From an uncultured Clostridia bacterium (GTDB lineage Bacteria; Bacillota; Clostridia; Oscillospirales; Oscillospiraceae), in contig CAMOLY010000011.1 in the NCBI GenBank assembly GCA_946619065.1, positions 1-15,701 of the forward strand: DNA of 15,701 nt. Reading direction: 5' to 3'. Of the stretch, positions 1 through 7,139 are shown one piece after another. A program made the position numbers and the translations under genes. Each line of letters opens with the position of its first letter. Position 1 is the stretch's first letter. The notes under the pieces were generated by a model that was given only the letters and a program-made list of their open reading frames with translations, did not search any database and was not told the origin of the DNA.

Positions 1-3000
1 GCCGACTGGTCCGGCAGCTACGTCATCACTTACGGCACGGACAGCAGCCTGTACGCTTTGACTGGCGTTTCCGGCAGCGCTGCCGGTACGGACATTGAGA
101 ACACGGCCAATGCCACGGCGTTTGCAAACACCGGCATGACTCTGAACGGAACGAAGCTGACAAATGTTGGCAACGCATACCTCTTTACGCTGGCTCCCAG
201 CGGTAACTACTACTCCGTAAAGAGCGTCTCTGCCAACTCCTACCTGGGCCAGACAACTTCTTACTTCCTTGGTGCTTACAACACGCTCAATACCACCTAT
301 TGCTTGTGGACTCCCGGTTACTACACCGACAATGCAAGCAGCCTTTATAATGCCAACGGGAACACCTCGTATCCGCTGCTCAGCTTCTACCCCGGTGACT
401 CGCAGCAGTATTTCTGGGCCGGCAGCACGGCCAACCAGGCAGAAAATGCTCAGAAGGTCCGCTTCTGGAAAGAGACTCCGCTGGGCACCACCTACTACAC
501 CACCCAGATCGGCAGCAGCGGCGGCAATGCGGTCACGCAGCCGAACCTGTCCTCCGACAAGGCCGACAGCAGCGCGCACCTGATCAACCTCTCCGCCAAT
601 GCCAACCCGAACCCGGTCACGGCAACGACGACCAACACCCTGTTGTCCGAAGGCTTTGAGAGCGGTACATTTACCTCCAGGACGAGTAGCACACAAACCC
701 TCAGCACCACCGGGTGGACTGCATACACCGCCGGAGGAAACAACTGGACACGCGAGAACGATACTTACTATGGCAGCAATCACACCTCATCCGGTAGATA
801 TTATGCGAGGTATATGTATCATTCCTCTAATGCAGCAGACGCCTACCTGATCTCGAAACCCTTTACGGTCAGCGGCAATGCAATAAACCTTGAGGTAAGC
901 CTGTGGGAGCGTGTTTATAACAGCAGTTATGAAGAGAAGTTTGAGGTCTTCTTCGTTAAGGCAGATGGATTGACGACCACCGGCGGCGTAGTCAACGCGA
1001 CGCACTATTCGGCTCTCCTTTCTGGTAGCTACACGAATACTACCTATGCAAACAGAATCGGGTATGTATCCAATGTTCCTGCTGCGCTTGCAGGTGAGAG
1101 CGTGCGCCTTGTTGTCCACTGCACCTCCGCTGCGAATCAGTATTATCTCTCAGTTGACGACATAACTGTAACCGAAATCACCGATGACACGGCAGGGACT
1201 GTGACTTATCAGTTGGCTACCAACCCGCAAGCCGGCAAGGACTATATCATCGCGATTGACAATCATGTTGTTGCGAACACGGTGAAGGAGAACAACCGCT
1301 ATCTGGCTATGCATGAAGTAACGGTTAATGCTGATAATACCATCACACTTCCTGCAAATATCGAAAGCTCTGTGCTTTGGCGTGTCGGAGGAAGCTCCAG
1401 CGGCTGGACCTTCTACAATCAGTCAGCAGGAAAGTACATGGGCCTGAATGCCGATGATTCTCACTGGTTGTCCATGACCTCTTCGGCTTGGAATTGGCTG
1501 TATGATGGCACGGACTTGGATAATCAGTGCACGACCAGCGACAATGCAAACAGTGCAGGGACGGCCTATTACCGTTATCTCAGCTATTCCGCAACGTATG
1601 AGGACTTCACAACAAGTACAGCTACTGGCCAAAATGTTAAGTTCTACGAGCCGGTTTCCGCCGCCACCACCTACACCGTCACCGTTGCCAGCGGCATTAC
1701 CAACGGCACCGTCTCGGCGGATAAGGAGACCGCAGCGGAGGGCGATCTCATCACCCTGAGCGTCGCCCCTGCCGACAACTACGAGATCGGTACCGTCACC
1801 TACACCCCGGACGGCGGCTCTGCTGTCACCATCACCCCGGTGAACGGCGTGTACTCCTTCACGATGCCCGCCTCCAACGTGACCGTCAGCGCGACCTTCA
1901 CCGCCTCCGCCACCCCCGAACCGGGTATCACGACCATCGAACGCTGGGTCCCGGTCGATAACATCGTCACAGGCGAGGACTACCTGATCGGCTTTGTCTA
2001 CGACGGCAATACCTACCTGGGCCTGAACACCACGGATTATTACAGCTACCGTATGCCCTATACGACGACCAGCGGAAGCACTGCCACCTCGTCCACGTAT
2101 TCCTTCATGGGCTATACCGGCACGCCGGTGTTTGACGGCGAGAACATTGTCGGGATCACCGGCAATGCGACAGACCTGGCGAAAGCCACCTGGAAGTTCA
2201 CCTCCGTAACGGGCGGCTACAACATCGTCAGCGGCGCCAGCACTTCCAACTATCTGCATGCGAATGCAAGAACCTCGAGCAGTCCCTATTGGGATCAGTA
2301 CGTGAGCACGGACGTGGAAGTCTGGACCTGGGATGGGACGCACCTGTATAACTCCACCAACAGCGTCTATGCCGGCATGTACACCAGCAGCGATCTCTCC
2401 GACGTTTATATGTGCTGCGATACCGATGAGACAAGTACTGCTATCTCCGTCCAGCTCTACAAGAAGGAGATCGTGAACGTCTACAACGTGACCGTGAACC
2501 CCACTGAAAACGGCACCGTGCGCGCGAATAAATCCACGGCCACTGCGGACGAAACCGTGACGCTGTTCCTGTCCCCGAGCGACGGCTATGAGGTCGACAC
2601 CGTGACGGTCACTGCCTCCGACGGCACGCAGATCGAGGTGCCGGGTGCGAACGGCAGATTCCACTTCACGATGCCCGCGGCCAACGTCACCGTTACCGCG
2701 ACCTTCAAGAAGGTTGTCGCCGATAACCTCTGGGTCGTCTCCTTCGTGGACGAGGACGGCAGGGATATTCCCGGCATGAACGACATCTACGTTCCGAAGG
2801 ACACGCCTGAAAACCTCCCCGAGTCTGCGCTCCCCGATCCCGCCAAGGAGGACTACTACTTCCTCGGCTGGTATCAGGGCAACGTCAAGTGCACCTTCCC
2901 GATGACGGTGAACTCCGATATCGTCCTGACCCCGAAGTACAGCCCGATGTACGCCTATGACTACACCATCACCCTCCGCGCGGTCTACGGCCCGTTCAAC

Positions 3001-4323
3001 CCGGACGCCACCACCCACATCTACTGGTACGCGAACAACGGCACTGACTACCACAACGGCGCCGGCGAACGCTACGCCAGCCAGATCACGGTCACAGAGG
3101 ACGGCATGACCACGACCACGACCAAGCTCCCCATCAACGCGCAGGTCGATATCCCGCTGCCCACCGGCAACGCCGCAAGCCAGACGGTCTTCGTCGGTGA
3201 CAACGGCGGCGCCCTGACCTGGGAGGATCACATCTTCCTCGGCTGGGCAAGAGTGGACAACGGCGGTTCCGCCGACTATGCCGAGGCTCAGGTCCTGACC
3301 GCTGAAAACCTCTACTTGAAGTGGACCGGATCCGGATACCAGGTCAGAAACGACGACGGCACCTACAGCCCGTTCACCAGCCAGAAGGTCTACGCCGACG
3401 AGACCACGCCTTACCATGACATGTATGCGGTATGGACCGGATTCTACTACGTCTTCCACTCCTCCACCGGCAAGCTCGAGGCCTTCGAGGTTCCCACCCG
3501 TGATACCGCCGACCTGACAAGCCTGATCGACGGATCCAAATACCTCTACGGCGGCTACTACAGCGAGTATGGCGGCGTCAAGCCCGTCAGCGCCGCGGAG
3601 ATGCGGACCGTCAAGGACAACATTCTGAACGGCGAGAACTTCTGGGATTACACCACCAACGCCGTTAAAGTGAACGGAACCACGTCCGCGACAGTATCCG
3701 GCGCCGTGACCTATGACGCCAGCGCAATCAGACTGACCTACACCGATCCGGAAACCAATGTAGCCGGCCAGTCCGCGCGCTTCTGGAGCAGCGGAAATGC
3801 CTGCAGGGAGAACGGAACGGCGGTCACCCCTGTGGTTGGCACGGTCTATTACCTCAAGGAAGTCCCGCAGGCCTATCTGCCCGCGCGTATGCTTACCATC
3901 CGCCATACAGGCGACAACACCGGTGAGGACTCCGGCTCGGAACCGATTGAGGCCCTGTACTTGCTGACGTCGGTGGACGATACCAACTATAAGGATTTCG
4001 GGTGCCTGTACGGTACGTCCAAGAATCCGACTCAGTTCGAGAGCTATTACTCTTTCTCCAAGGCCTTCATCACGCTCTATAAAACCTACGAAAACGGAAC
4101 GGAGGTCATCAGGAAAAAGGAATACTACGCATGCGATCTGAGCAGCATCCCGGCGAATGATGCTCGTACAAACGGTTATGTCGTCTCCTATCAGATCGAC
4201 GTGCAGAATGCTTTCGTCACGCCCGCTTGGATCACGCTCGACGGCGTCACGGTTTCTCAGAACCCGTATCAAGTCAATATTGACACGTCGAACAACACGG
4301 TGAGCTGGAATCCGGCCCCCTAA
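1..4323 (+). CDS. Large modular secreted/surface protein, 5' end outside the window
   Basis: The frame is open from the first base, so the N-terminus and signal peptide lie to the left; 1440 residues are visible. A roughly 150-170 residue module occurs three times (about residues 1-165, 410-553, 650-823). Each starts with a Tyr-rich strand (YVITY, YIIAI, YLIGF), has Trp/Tyr/Asn-rich lectin-like strands, and ends in a similar strand (KVRFWKE, NVKFYEP, SVQLYKKE). Residues 214-393 resemble a cleaved-adhesin/choice-of-anchor-J domain (EGFES near the start, VDDITV near the end). Two divergent InlB-type repeats (about 557-637 and 826-904) each end in FTMPA-NVTV-ATF. An InlB B-repeat (about 909-981, FLGWY) and further repeat-like segments (FLGWA) follow. 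The protein stops at WNPAP with no LPXTG, tail helix or visible cell-wall-binding repeats. It is likely an extracellular adhesin or glycan-binding protein; the ligand is unknown. Confidence 0.85.
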   Translation, partial: ADWSGSYVITYGTDSSLYALTGVSGSAAGTDIENTANATAFANTGMTLNGTKLTNVGNAYLFTLAPSGNYYSVKSVSANSYLGQTTSYFLGAYNTLNTTYCLWTPGYYTDNASSLYNANGNTSYPLLSFYPGDSQQYFWAGSTANQAENAQKVRFWKETPLGTTYYTTQIGSSGGNAVTQPNLSSDKADSSAHLINLSANANPNPVTATTTNTLLSEGFESGTFTSRTSSTQTLSTTGWTAYTAGGNNWTRENDTYYGSNHTSSGRYYARYMYHSSNAADAYLISKPFTVSGNAINLEVSLWERVYNSSYEEKFEVFFVKADGLTTTGGVVNATHYSALLSGSYTNTTYANRIGYVSNVPAALAGESVRLVVHCTSAANQYYLSVDDITVTEITDDTAGTVTYQLATNPQAGKDYIIAIDNHVVANTVKENNRYLAMHEVTVNADNTITLPANIESSVLWRVGGSSSGWTFYNQSAGKYMGLNADDSHWLSMTSSAWNWLYDGTDLDNQCTTSDNANSAGTAYYRYLSYSATYEDFTTSTATGQNVKFYEPVSAATTYTVTVASGITNGTVSADKETAAEGDLITLSVAPADNYEIGTVTYTPDGGSAVTITPVNGVYSFTMPASNVTVSATFTASATPEPGITTIERWVPVDNIVTGEDYLIGFVYDGNTYLGLNTTDYYSYRMPYTTTSGSTATSSTYSFMGYTGTPVFDGENIVGITGNATDLAKATWKFTSVTGGYNIVSGASTSNYLHANARTSSSPYWDQYVSTDVEVWTWDGTHLYNSTNSVYAGMYTSSDLSDVYMCCDTDETSTAISVQLYKKEIVNVYNVTVNPTENGTVRANKSTATADETVTLFLSPSDGYEVDTVTVTASDGTQIEVPGANGRFHFTMPAANVTVTATFKKVVADNLWVVSFVDEDGRDIPGMNDIYVPKDTPENLPESALPDPAKEDYYFLGWYQGNVKCTFPMTVNSDIVLTPKYSPMYAYDYTITLRAVYGPFNPDATTHIYWYANNGTDYHNGAGERYASQITVTEDGMTTTTTKLPINAQVDIPLPTGNAASQTVFVGDNGGALTWEDHIFLGWARVDNGGSADYAEAQVLTAENLYLKWTGSGYQVRNDDGTYSPFTSQKVYADETTPYHDMYAVWTGFYYVFHSSTGKLEAFEVPTRDTADLTSLIDGSKYLYGGYYSEYGGVKPVSAAEMRTVKDNILNGENFWDYTTNAVKVNGTTSATVSGAVTYDASAIRLTYTDPETNVAGQSARFWSSGNACRENGTAVTPVVGTVYYLKEVPQAYLPARMLTIRHTGDNTGEDSGSEPIEALYLLTSVDDTNYKDFGCLYGTSKNPTQFESYYSFSKAFITLYKTYENGTEVIRKKEYYACDLSSIPANDARTNGYVVSYQIDVQNAFVTPAWITLDGVTVSQNPYQVNIDTSNNTVSWNPAP

Positions 4324-4362
4324 CAATAGCAATAACCTGCCCGGCACGCATCCCCGTCCAAA

Positions 4363-4430
4363 CCTCCCCTGTCACTTGTCACAGGGGAGGGGGACCGCCG
4401 CGCTGCCGCGCGGTGGTGGAGGGGTAAGCC
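4363..4430. repeat. Interspersed hairpin repeat of Oscillospiraceae type
   Basis: Two hairpins lie back to back. The first has a perfect 10-bp stem (CCTCCCCTGT with ACAGGGGAGG, loop of 8). The second has a 10-bp stem with one G-T pair (ACCGCCGCGC with GCGCGGTGGT, loop TGCC) and is followed by GGAGGGGTAAGCCTCC. I recall very similar elements scattered between genes in Faecalibacterium and relatives; that is memory, not a search. It lies 39 bases after the surface-protein stop, so it may cap that transcript, although no T-run follows. Confidence 0.6.
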
Positions 4431-4536
4431 TCCGATTCCCACCCTGTATGGCGGCCGGACCCCTGGCAGCCTGGACCGATTTCCAGACTGTCCCGGCCCG
4501 TGAGCCGGAATCCGAAACAAATTACCGTCCCGGCCA

Positions 4537-4562
4537 GGGACTCCCCCACCCGGGGGAGTCCC
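4537..4562. repeat. Perfect 11-bp inverted repeat
   Basis: GGGACTCCCCC (4537-4547) pairs perfectly with GGGGGAGTCCC (4552-4562) around a four-base loop. The calculated structure would be very stable, but GC-rich sequence rather than a T-run follows on either strand, so it is not a standard terminator. It belongs to the hairpin-rich intergenic stretch; its function is unknown. Confidence 0.6.
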
Positions 4563-4735
4563 GCCCGGGCCCCCGCCCCTGCGTCAATCCCGTCCCTCCG
4601 TCCTGTCCCTCCGTCCGGGAGCATATCATGCGCCCACAGAGCGGGACCGGGAACGATCAAAAGCAACGCAGTTCCTCTCTCACCGTGGGCGCACAGTGTG
4701 CGCCCCGACGGAGCGGGACGCTTTCCCTTCGTCCG

Positions 4736-4820
4736 CCCCGTAGTGGTCGCCGCCCCGTAGCGCCCGCCGCCCCGTAGTGCCCGTCGCCCCGTACTGCCCG
4801 CTGCCCCGTAGTGGCCGCTG
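4736..4820. repeat. 17-bp tandem repeat, five copies
   Basis: Five adjoining 17-base units follow the pattern CCCCGTAGTGSYCGYYG, with one to four differences between units. The period is not a multiple of three, so this is unlikely to be coding. The last unit runs into a hairpin (TGGCCGCTG, loop ACCA, CAGCGGCCA at 4812-4833). The array ends 92 bases upstream of the -35 box at 4912. It could be a simple satellite or a set of protein-binding sites. Confidence 0.85.
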
Positions 4821-4911
4821 ACCACAGCGGCCATAACCCCCACGCATTCCGGTCTTGCCCGGATTCTGTTATTACGCACCATTCAAAAGTTAAAAAAAAT
4901 AAAAATAATTC

Positions 4912-4940
4912 TTTACAAGAACTACACACTGTGCTATACT
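4912..4940 (+). promoter_or_regulatory. Sigma-A-type promoter for the lipoprotein/kinase gene string
   Basis: A TTTACA -35 box (4912-4917) and a TATACT -10 box (4935-4940) are 17 bases apart, and the -10 box is preceded by TGC, an extended -10 feature. It sits in an A/T-rich tract (4885-4945) that contrasts with the GC-rich DNA on both sides. The lipoprotein start codon is 62 bases beyond the -10 box. Confidence 0.85.
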
Positions 4941-5002
4941 AAGTAAGAGTTTGGATAGTGGATATTCTTCCGCTGTTCTCTCTGATCTCTGGAGCAATCA
5001 CC

Positions 5003-5404
5003 ATGAAAATTACACGGATTTTTCTTGTGTTTTTGATACTAGCGTCGCTGTATTTGGCCGGCTGCACGGACCGGAAGGCAAAGTCATCTGATCCCTCCGC
5101 GGATCTGCCAAAGCCGACCCTGTCCCCCGGGACGCCGGAAACCTCTCAACCCGGCACGGAGGCTTCCCCGACGCCGGAGACAGATCCCCGGACGCCCGAG
5201 ACATCCCGGGCTGACACATCCGCATCGTCTGATCCGCCGGAATCCACAGCGGACCGCGAGACGGCTGCGGCAACGGCCCCTGACGCTTCCGACGCCGATC
5301 CCGTCGAGGTCGTGTCCACGGAGGACGCGACCGGCGGCATCCCGGTGGAAGAGAATCCCACAATTTACGCATCCGGTGACGTCGAATTGATCGGCGGCGA
5401 CTGA
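5003..5404 (+). CDS. Short stalk-like lipoprotein
   Basis: The protein has 133 residues. I start it at the ATG at 5003 because GGAG (4991-4994) lies eight bases upstream and the protein then opens with a standard lipoprotein signal: MKITR, a hydrophobic stretch (6-19), and a lipobox ending LAGC with the lipid-bearing Cys at 21. An ATG 45 bases upstream in frame would bury the signal. After Cys21 nearly everything is Pro/Ser/Thr/Glu/Asp-rich linker (PETS, PTPE and ASDAD-type runs); only the last 20 or so residues (PTIYASGDVELIGGD) look different. No folded domain is visible, which is odd for a lipoprotein. It is the first gene after the 4912 promoter and lies 22 bases before the 93-aa gene. 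It could be a surface stalk, an anchor for another component, or a substrate of the downstream kinase; the function is unknown. Confidence 0.8.
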   Translation: MKITRIFLVFLILASLYLAGCTDRKAKSSDPSADLPKPTLSPGTPETSQPGTEASPTPETDPRTPETSRADTSASSDPPESTADRETAAATAPDASDADPVEVVSTEDATGGIPVEENPTIYASGDVELIGGD

Positions 5405-5426
5405 TACACATGAAGGAGGAGTACAC

Positions 5427-5708
5427 ATGGCACTCTCGAATGGCGAAAGAGTATACGGCTTTACGACTGATGAGATTTCTTTGCTGGAACAGGATGGAGA
5501 TTATCAAACACTCCTTGACTTGCTCCATGATCACGGCATTTCAGCAACGATTGGTTCAGGTAATGATGCTCAATCATATGTATTCCTTCCGAGATCCTTG
5601 CTGGACCCTGTCATGTGGAACAGTATGTTTGAGAACGATGATGATCCGCCCAATGTCACTTTGGACTTTGCCGTTTATTATTCCGCATTTGGTTTCCGGT
5701 TGTATTAA
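5427..5708 (+). CDS. Small acidic protein, candidate substrate/precursor of the downstream kinase-PqqD locus
   Basis: This is a 93-residue protein I do not recognise. It has an excellent ribosome binding site (AAGGAGGA at 5413-5420, six bases from the ATG). The N-terminal part is Glu/Asp-rich and probably helical (TTDEISLLEQDGDYQTLLDLL), the middle is polar with Gly/Ser, and the last ten residues are aromatic (YYSAFGFRLY). There is no signal peptide, no membrane segment and no Cys. Its base composition is clearly more AT-rich than the neighbouring 60-65% GC genes. It sits between the lipoprotein and an intrinsic terminator at 5738-5771, with the kinase beyond. That arrangement is common for peptide precursors that need more copies than their enzymes, so precursor status is a reasonable inference but not shown. 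It could equally be an unrelated small cytoplasmic protein or a regulator. Confidence 0.75.
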   Translation: MALSNGERVYGFTTDEISLLEQDGDYQTLLDLLHDHGISATIGSGNDAQSYVFLPRSLLDPVMWNSMFENDDDPPNVTLDFAVYYSAFGFRLY

Positions 5709-5737
5709 AGCGGATAATTCTAATAATCTGTATTCCC

Positions 5738-5771
5738 AAAAGAAGGTATCCGTACGAATACCTTCTTTTTT
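5738..5771 (+). terminator. Intrinsic terminator between the 93-aa gene and the kinase gene
   Basis: A perfect 12-bp stem (AAAAGAAGGTAT with ATACCTTCTTTT) with an eight-base loop runs into six or more T residues. It lies 30 bases after the 93-aa stop and 39 bases before the kinase start. I see no clear promoter between them, so the kinase and later genes would be expressed by partial read-through, giving more of the two upstream products than of the enzymes. Confidence 0.9.
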
Positions 5772-5809
5772 GATGCCTGCAGGTCATACCCCACAAAGAG
5801 GAGCATCGA

Positions 5810-6559
5810 ATGACTGAGATTCTGGTAACCCTTTCCGATCTGACGATCCCGCTGTCTCTGCGCTATCCGGAGACGGCGCGGTTTTTCCCGGCCTTTGACC
5901 CGGCAGCGCCACAGGCCGCCATCGCGCCGGCTTATATGTCCGACCCGGAATGGCGGGATTTTCTGGCCCTCGGCATGGCGGATGACGCCCATTCGGAGAG
6001 CAACGCCCTGACCGGCAAGTGCTCCGACGTGCTGATCCCCTTCGACCGCGCTATTTTCCACGCAGTCGCCCTGCGCTGGGGCGGCTTCGCCTGGCTGATC
6101 GCCGCCACCAGCGGCGTCGGCAAGTCCACCCAGTATCGCACGCTGGACATGCTCCGCCCCGGCGAGTTTTCGATGATCTGCGGCGACCGCCCGGTCCTGG
6201 ACTTCCGCGGCGAGCAGGTCGTCGTCTGGCCCTCCCCCTGGAACGGCAAGGAGTGCTGGCAGGGCGCCCCGGCCTCGCCCCTGGCAGGGATCATATTCCT
6301 GCAGCGCGGCGAAAAAAACAGCCTCGCCGCCCTCTCTGAGCGCGAGGCCATCCTGCGGGCCTATCCGGCGTGGGTTTACAATGCGGTGGACGCCGCCGCG
6401 GTGGAAAAGGTCGCCGCCTTCGAAACGAAGCTCCTGACCTCCGTCCCCCTCTGGCTCCTGACCGCCGCCACCGTCCCTGCCTCGGCGCAGCCTGACGTCT
6501 CCGCCTCCACCCAACTGCTGTTGGACTCCGTCTTCACCGAGGCCATCCTGCCCCGCTGA
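5810..6559 (+). CDS. HPr-kinase-like (HprK-related) P-loop kinase
   Basis: The 249-residue protein starts at 5810 after AAGAGGAG with six-base spacing. It has the core of the HprK/PEPCK-type kinase fold without the N-terminal domain of true HPr kinase. The P-loop region is ATSGVGKST (99-107), with Ala99 where the first Gly of the motif is usual. A possible Walker B/catalytic acid is in CGDRPVLDF (Asp126), and SPWNGKECW (142-150) matches a conserved Trp-Asn-Gly-Lys segment that I recall from HprK-related kinases linked to PqqD proteins. Relatives phosphorylate peptides in some lasso-peptide pathways (for example paeninodin), so its target here may be a peptide or protein rather than HPr (inference). 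It lies in line with PqqD-like, nucleotidyltransferase and ABC exporter genes. The final 20 or so residues are duplicated downstream in a tandem repeat. Confidence 0.8.
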   Translation: MTEILVTLSDLTIPLSLRYPETARFFPAFDPAAPQAAIAPAYMSDPEWRDFLALGMADDAHSESNALTGKCSDVLIPFDRAIFHAVALRWGGFAWLIAATSGVGKSTQYRTLDMLRPGEFSMICGDRPVLDFRGEQVVVWPSPWNGKECWQGAPASPLAGIIFLQRGEKNSLAALSEREAILRAYPAWVYNAVDAAAVEKVAAFETKLLTSVPLWLLTAATVPASAQPDVSASTQLLLDSVFTEAILPR

Positions 6560-6756
6560 CCCCGTCCAAAGCCTTCCCCTTGGGGGCCAAACTGTCTGGG
6601 AGACAGTTTGGAGTTTTATCGCCATTTGCGCTGCTCTGCTGCGGAAATGGCATCCTCTATTCGGTCAGGTGCCCCGAAGGGGCAGATGAGGTGGACCCTC
6701 AGGACCGCGAGCGGCCCTTTGATGATACGTGCAAACCCGCCGACGCCGCCCTCCCG

Positions 6757-6825
6757 GACGTCTCCGCCTCCACCCAACTGCTGTTGGACTCCGTCTTCAC
6801 CGAGGCCATTCTTCCGCGCCGCTGA
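6757..6825 (+). pseudogene. Detached copy 1 of the kinase C-terminal coding segment
   Basis: It encodes the kinase tail (PDVSASTQLLLDSVF and onward, ending LPRR) and a stop, but no kinase body precedes it. Upstream in the same frame is translated spacer DNA with no ATG and no ribosome binding site. The segment just before it (DDTCKPADAALPDV) reads like the end of a slightly different kinase, so it may be a remnant of a lost paralogous gene. It is treated as non-functional coding DNA. Confidence 0.7.
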
Positions 6826-7022
6826 CCCCGTCCAAAGCCTTCCCCTTGGGGGCCAAACTGTCTGGGAGACAGTTTGGAGTTTTATCGCCATTTGCGCTGC
6901 TCTGCTGCGGAAATGGCATCCTCTATTCGGTCAGGTGCCCCGAAGGGGCAGATGAGGTGGACCCTCAGGACCGCGAGCGGCCCTTTGATGATACGTGCAA
7001 ACCCGCCGACGCCGCCCTCCCG

Positions 7023-7091
7023 GACGTCTCCGCCTCCACCCAACTGCTGTTGGACTCCGTCTTCACCGAGGCCATTCTTCCGCGCCGCTGA
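7023..7091 (+). pseudogene. Detached copy 2 of the kinase C-terminal coding segment
   Basis: It is identical to the copy at 6757-6825 and arose with it by the 266-bp tandem duplication. It is in a different reading frame from copy 1 because 266 is not a multiple of three. It ends 48 bases before the PqqD-like start codon and has no start signals of its own. Confidence 0.7.
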
Positions 7092-7139
7092 CCCCCGCGC
7101 GACCCGATTTTCATTGATCCTCCCGAAGGTGGTATTGCC

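Larger units (their letters stand above)
4324..4911. other. Gene-free, hairpin- and repeat-rich intergenic stretch
   Basis: About 590 bases between the surface-protein stop and the next promoter contain no convincing gene. The open frames on both strands are Pro/Arg/Gly-rich, lack good ribosome binding sites, and exist because the DNA is GC-rich. The stretch holds several perfect or near-perfect hairpins (4363-4390, 4394-4417, 4537-4562, 4687-4705, 4812-4833) and a 17-bp tandem repeat. None of the hairpins is followed by a T-run, so none is a typical intrinsic terminator. The composition switches abruptly to AT-rich at about 4885, where the promoter region begins. Confidence 0.7.
6553..7095. 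repeat. 266-bp perfect tandem repeat carrying the kinase 3' end
   Basis: Read base by base, 6553-6818 and 6819-7084 look identical, and the pattern continues 11 bases further to 7095. Each unit contains the kinase stop region, a spacer with hairpins, and a segment encoding PDVSASTQLLLDSVF, the kinase tail. The tail therefore occurs three times: at the true gene end (6494-6559) and twice more (6757-6825, 7023-7091). The two extra tails are identical to each other. They differ from the gene's own tail by an upstream Gln-to-Leu change, third-position changes and one extra Arg codon. Within each unit are an 11-bp perfect hairpin (6587-6611 and 6853-6877), a CCATTT/AAATGG stem, and TGCCCC-GAA-GGGGCA (6670-6684). 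Parts (CCTTCCCCTTGGGG, GGGGCAGATGAGG) resemble dispersed Oscillospiraceae repeats. Confidence 0.95.

Noticed and set aside
1423..4347. 974-residue minus-strand open frame opposite the surface-protein gene
   Set aside because: It is a Val/Gly/Arg-rich shadow frame on the opposite strand of a protein with clear domains and repeats; it has no domains and no ribosome binding site.
4736..4820. 17-bp repeats as a CRISPR array or plasmid iterons
   Set aside because: There are no spacers between units, no cas genes and no replication initiator gene in the window.
4376..4929. Several open frames of 80-170 residues on both strands in the hairpin-rich intergenic region
   Set aside because: They are Pro/Arg/Gly-rich, overlap each other and span hairpins and the 17-bp repeat; no start signals or recognisable domains are present.
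5410..5817. 135-residue plus-strand frame overlapping the 93-aa gene
   Set aside because: It runs through the intrinsic terminator and into the kinase start, its ATG lies within the ribosome binding region of the 93-aa gene, and its composition is Met/Trp/Cys-rich noise.
6580..7091. 81- and 120-residue frames ending in the kinase tail
   Set aside because: They depend on non-ATG starts or distant ATGs, pass through spacer hairpins, and repeat only because the DNA is duplicated. The tail copies are noted as fragments instead.
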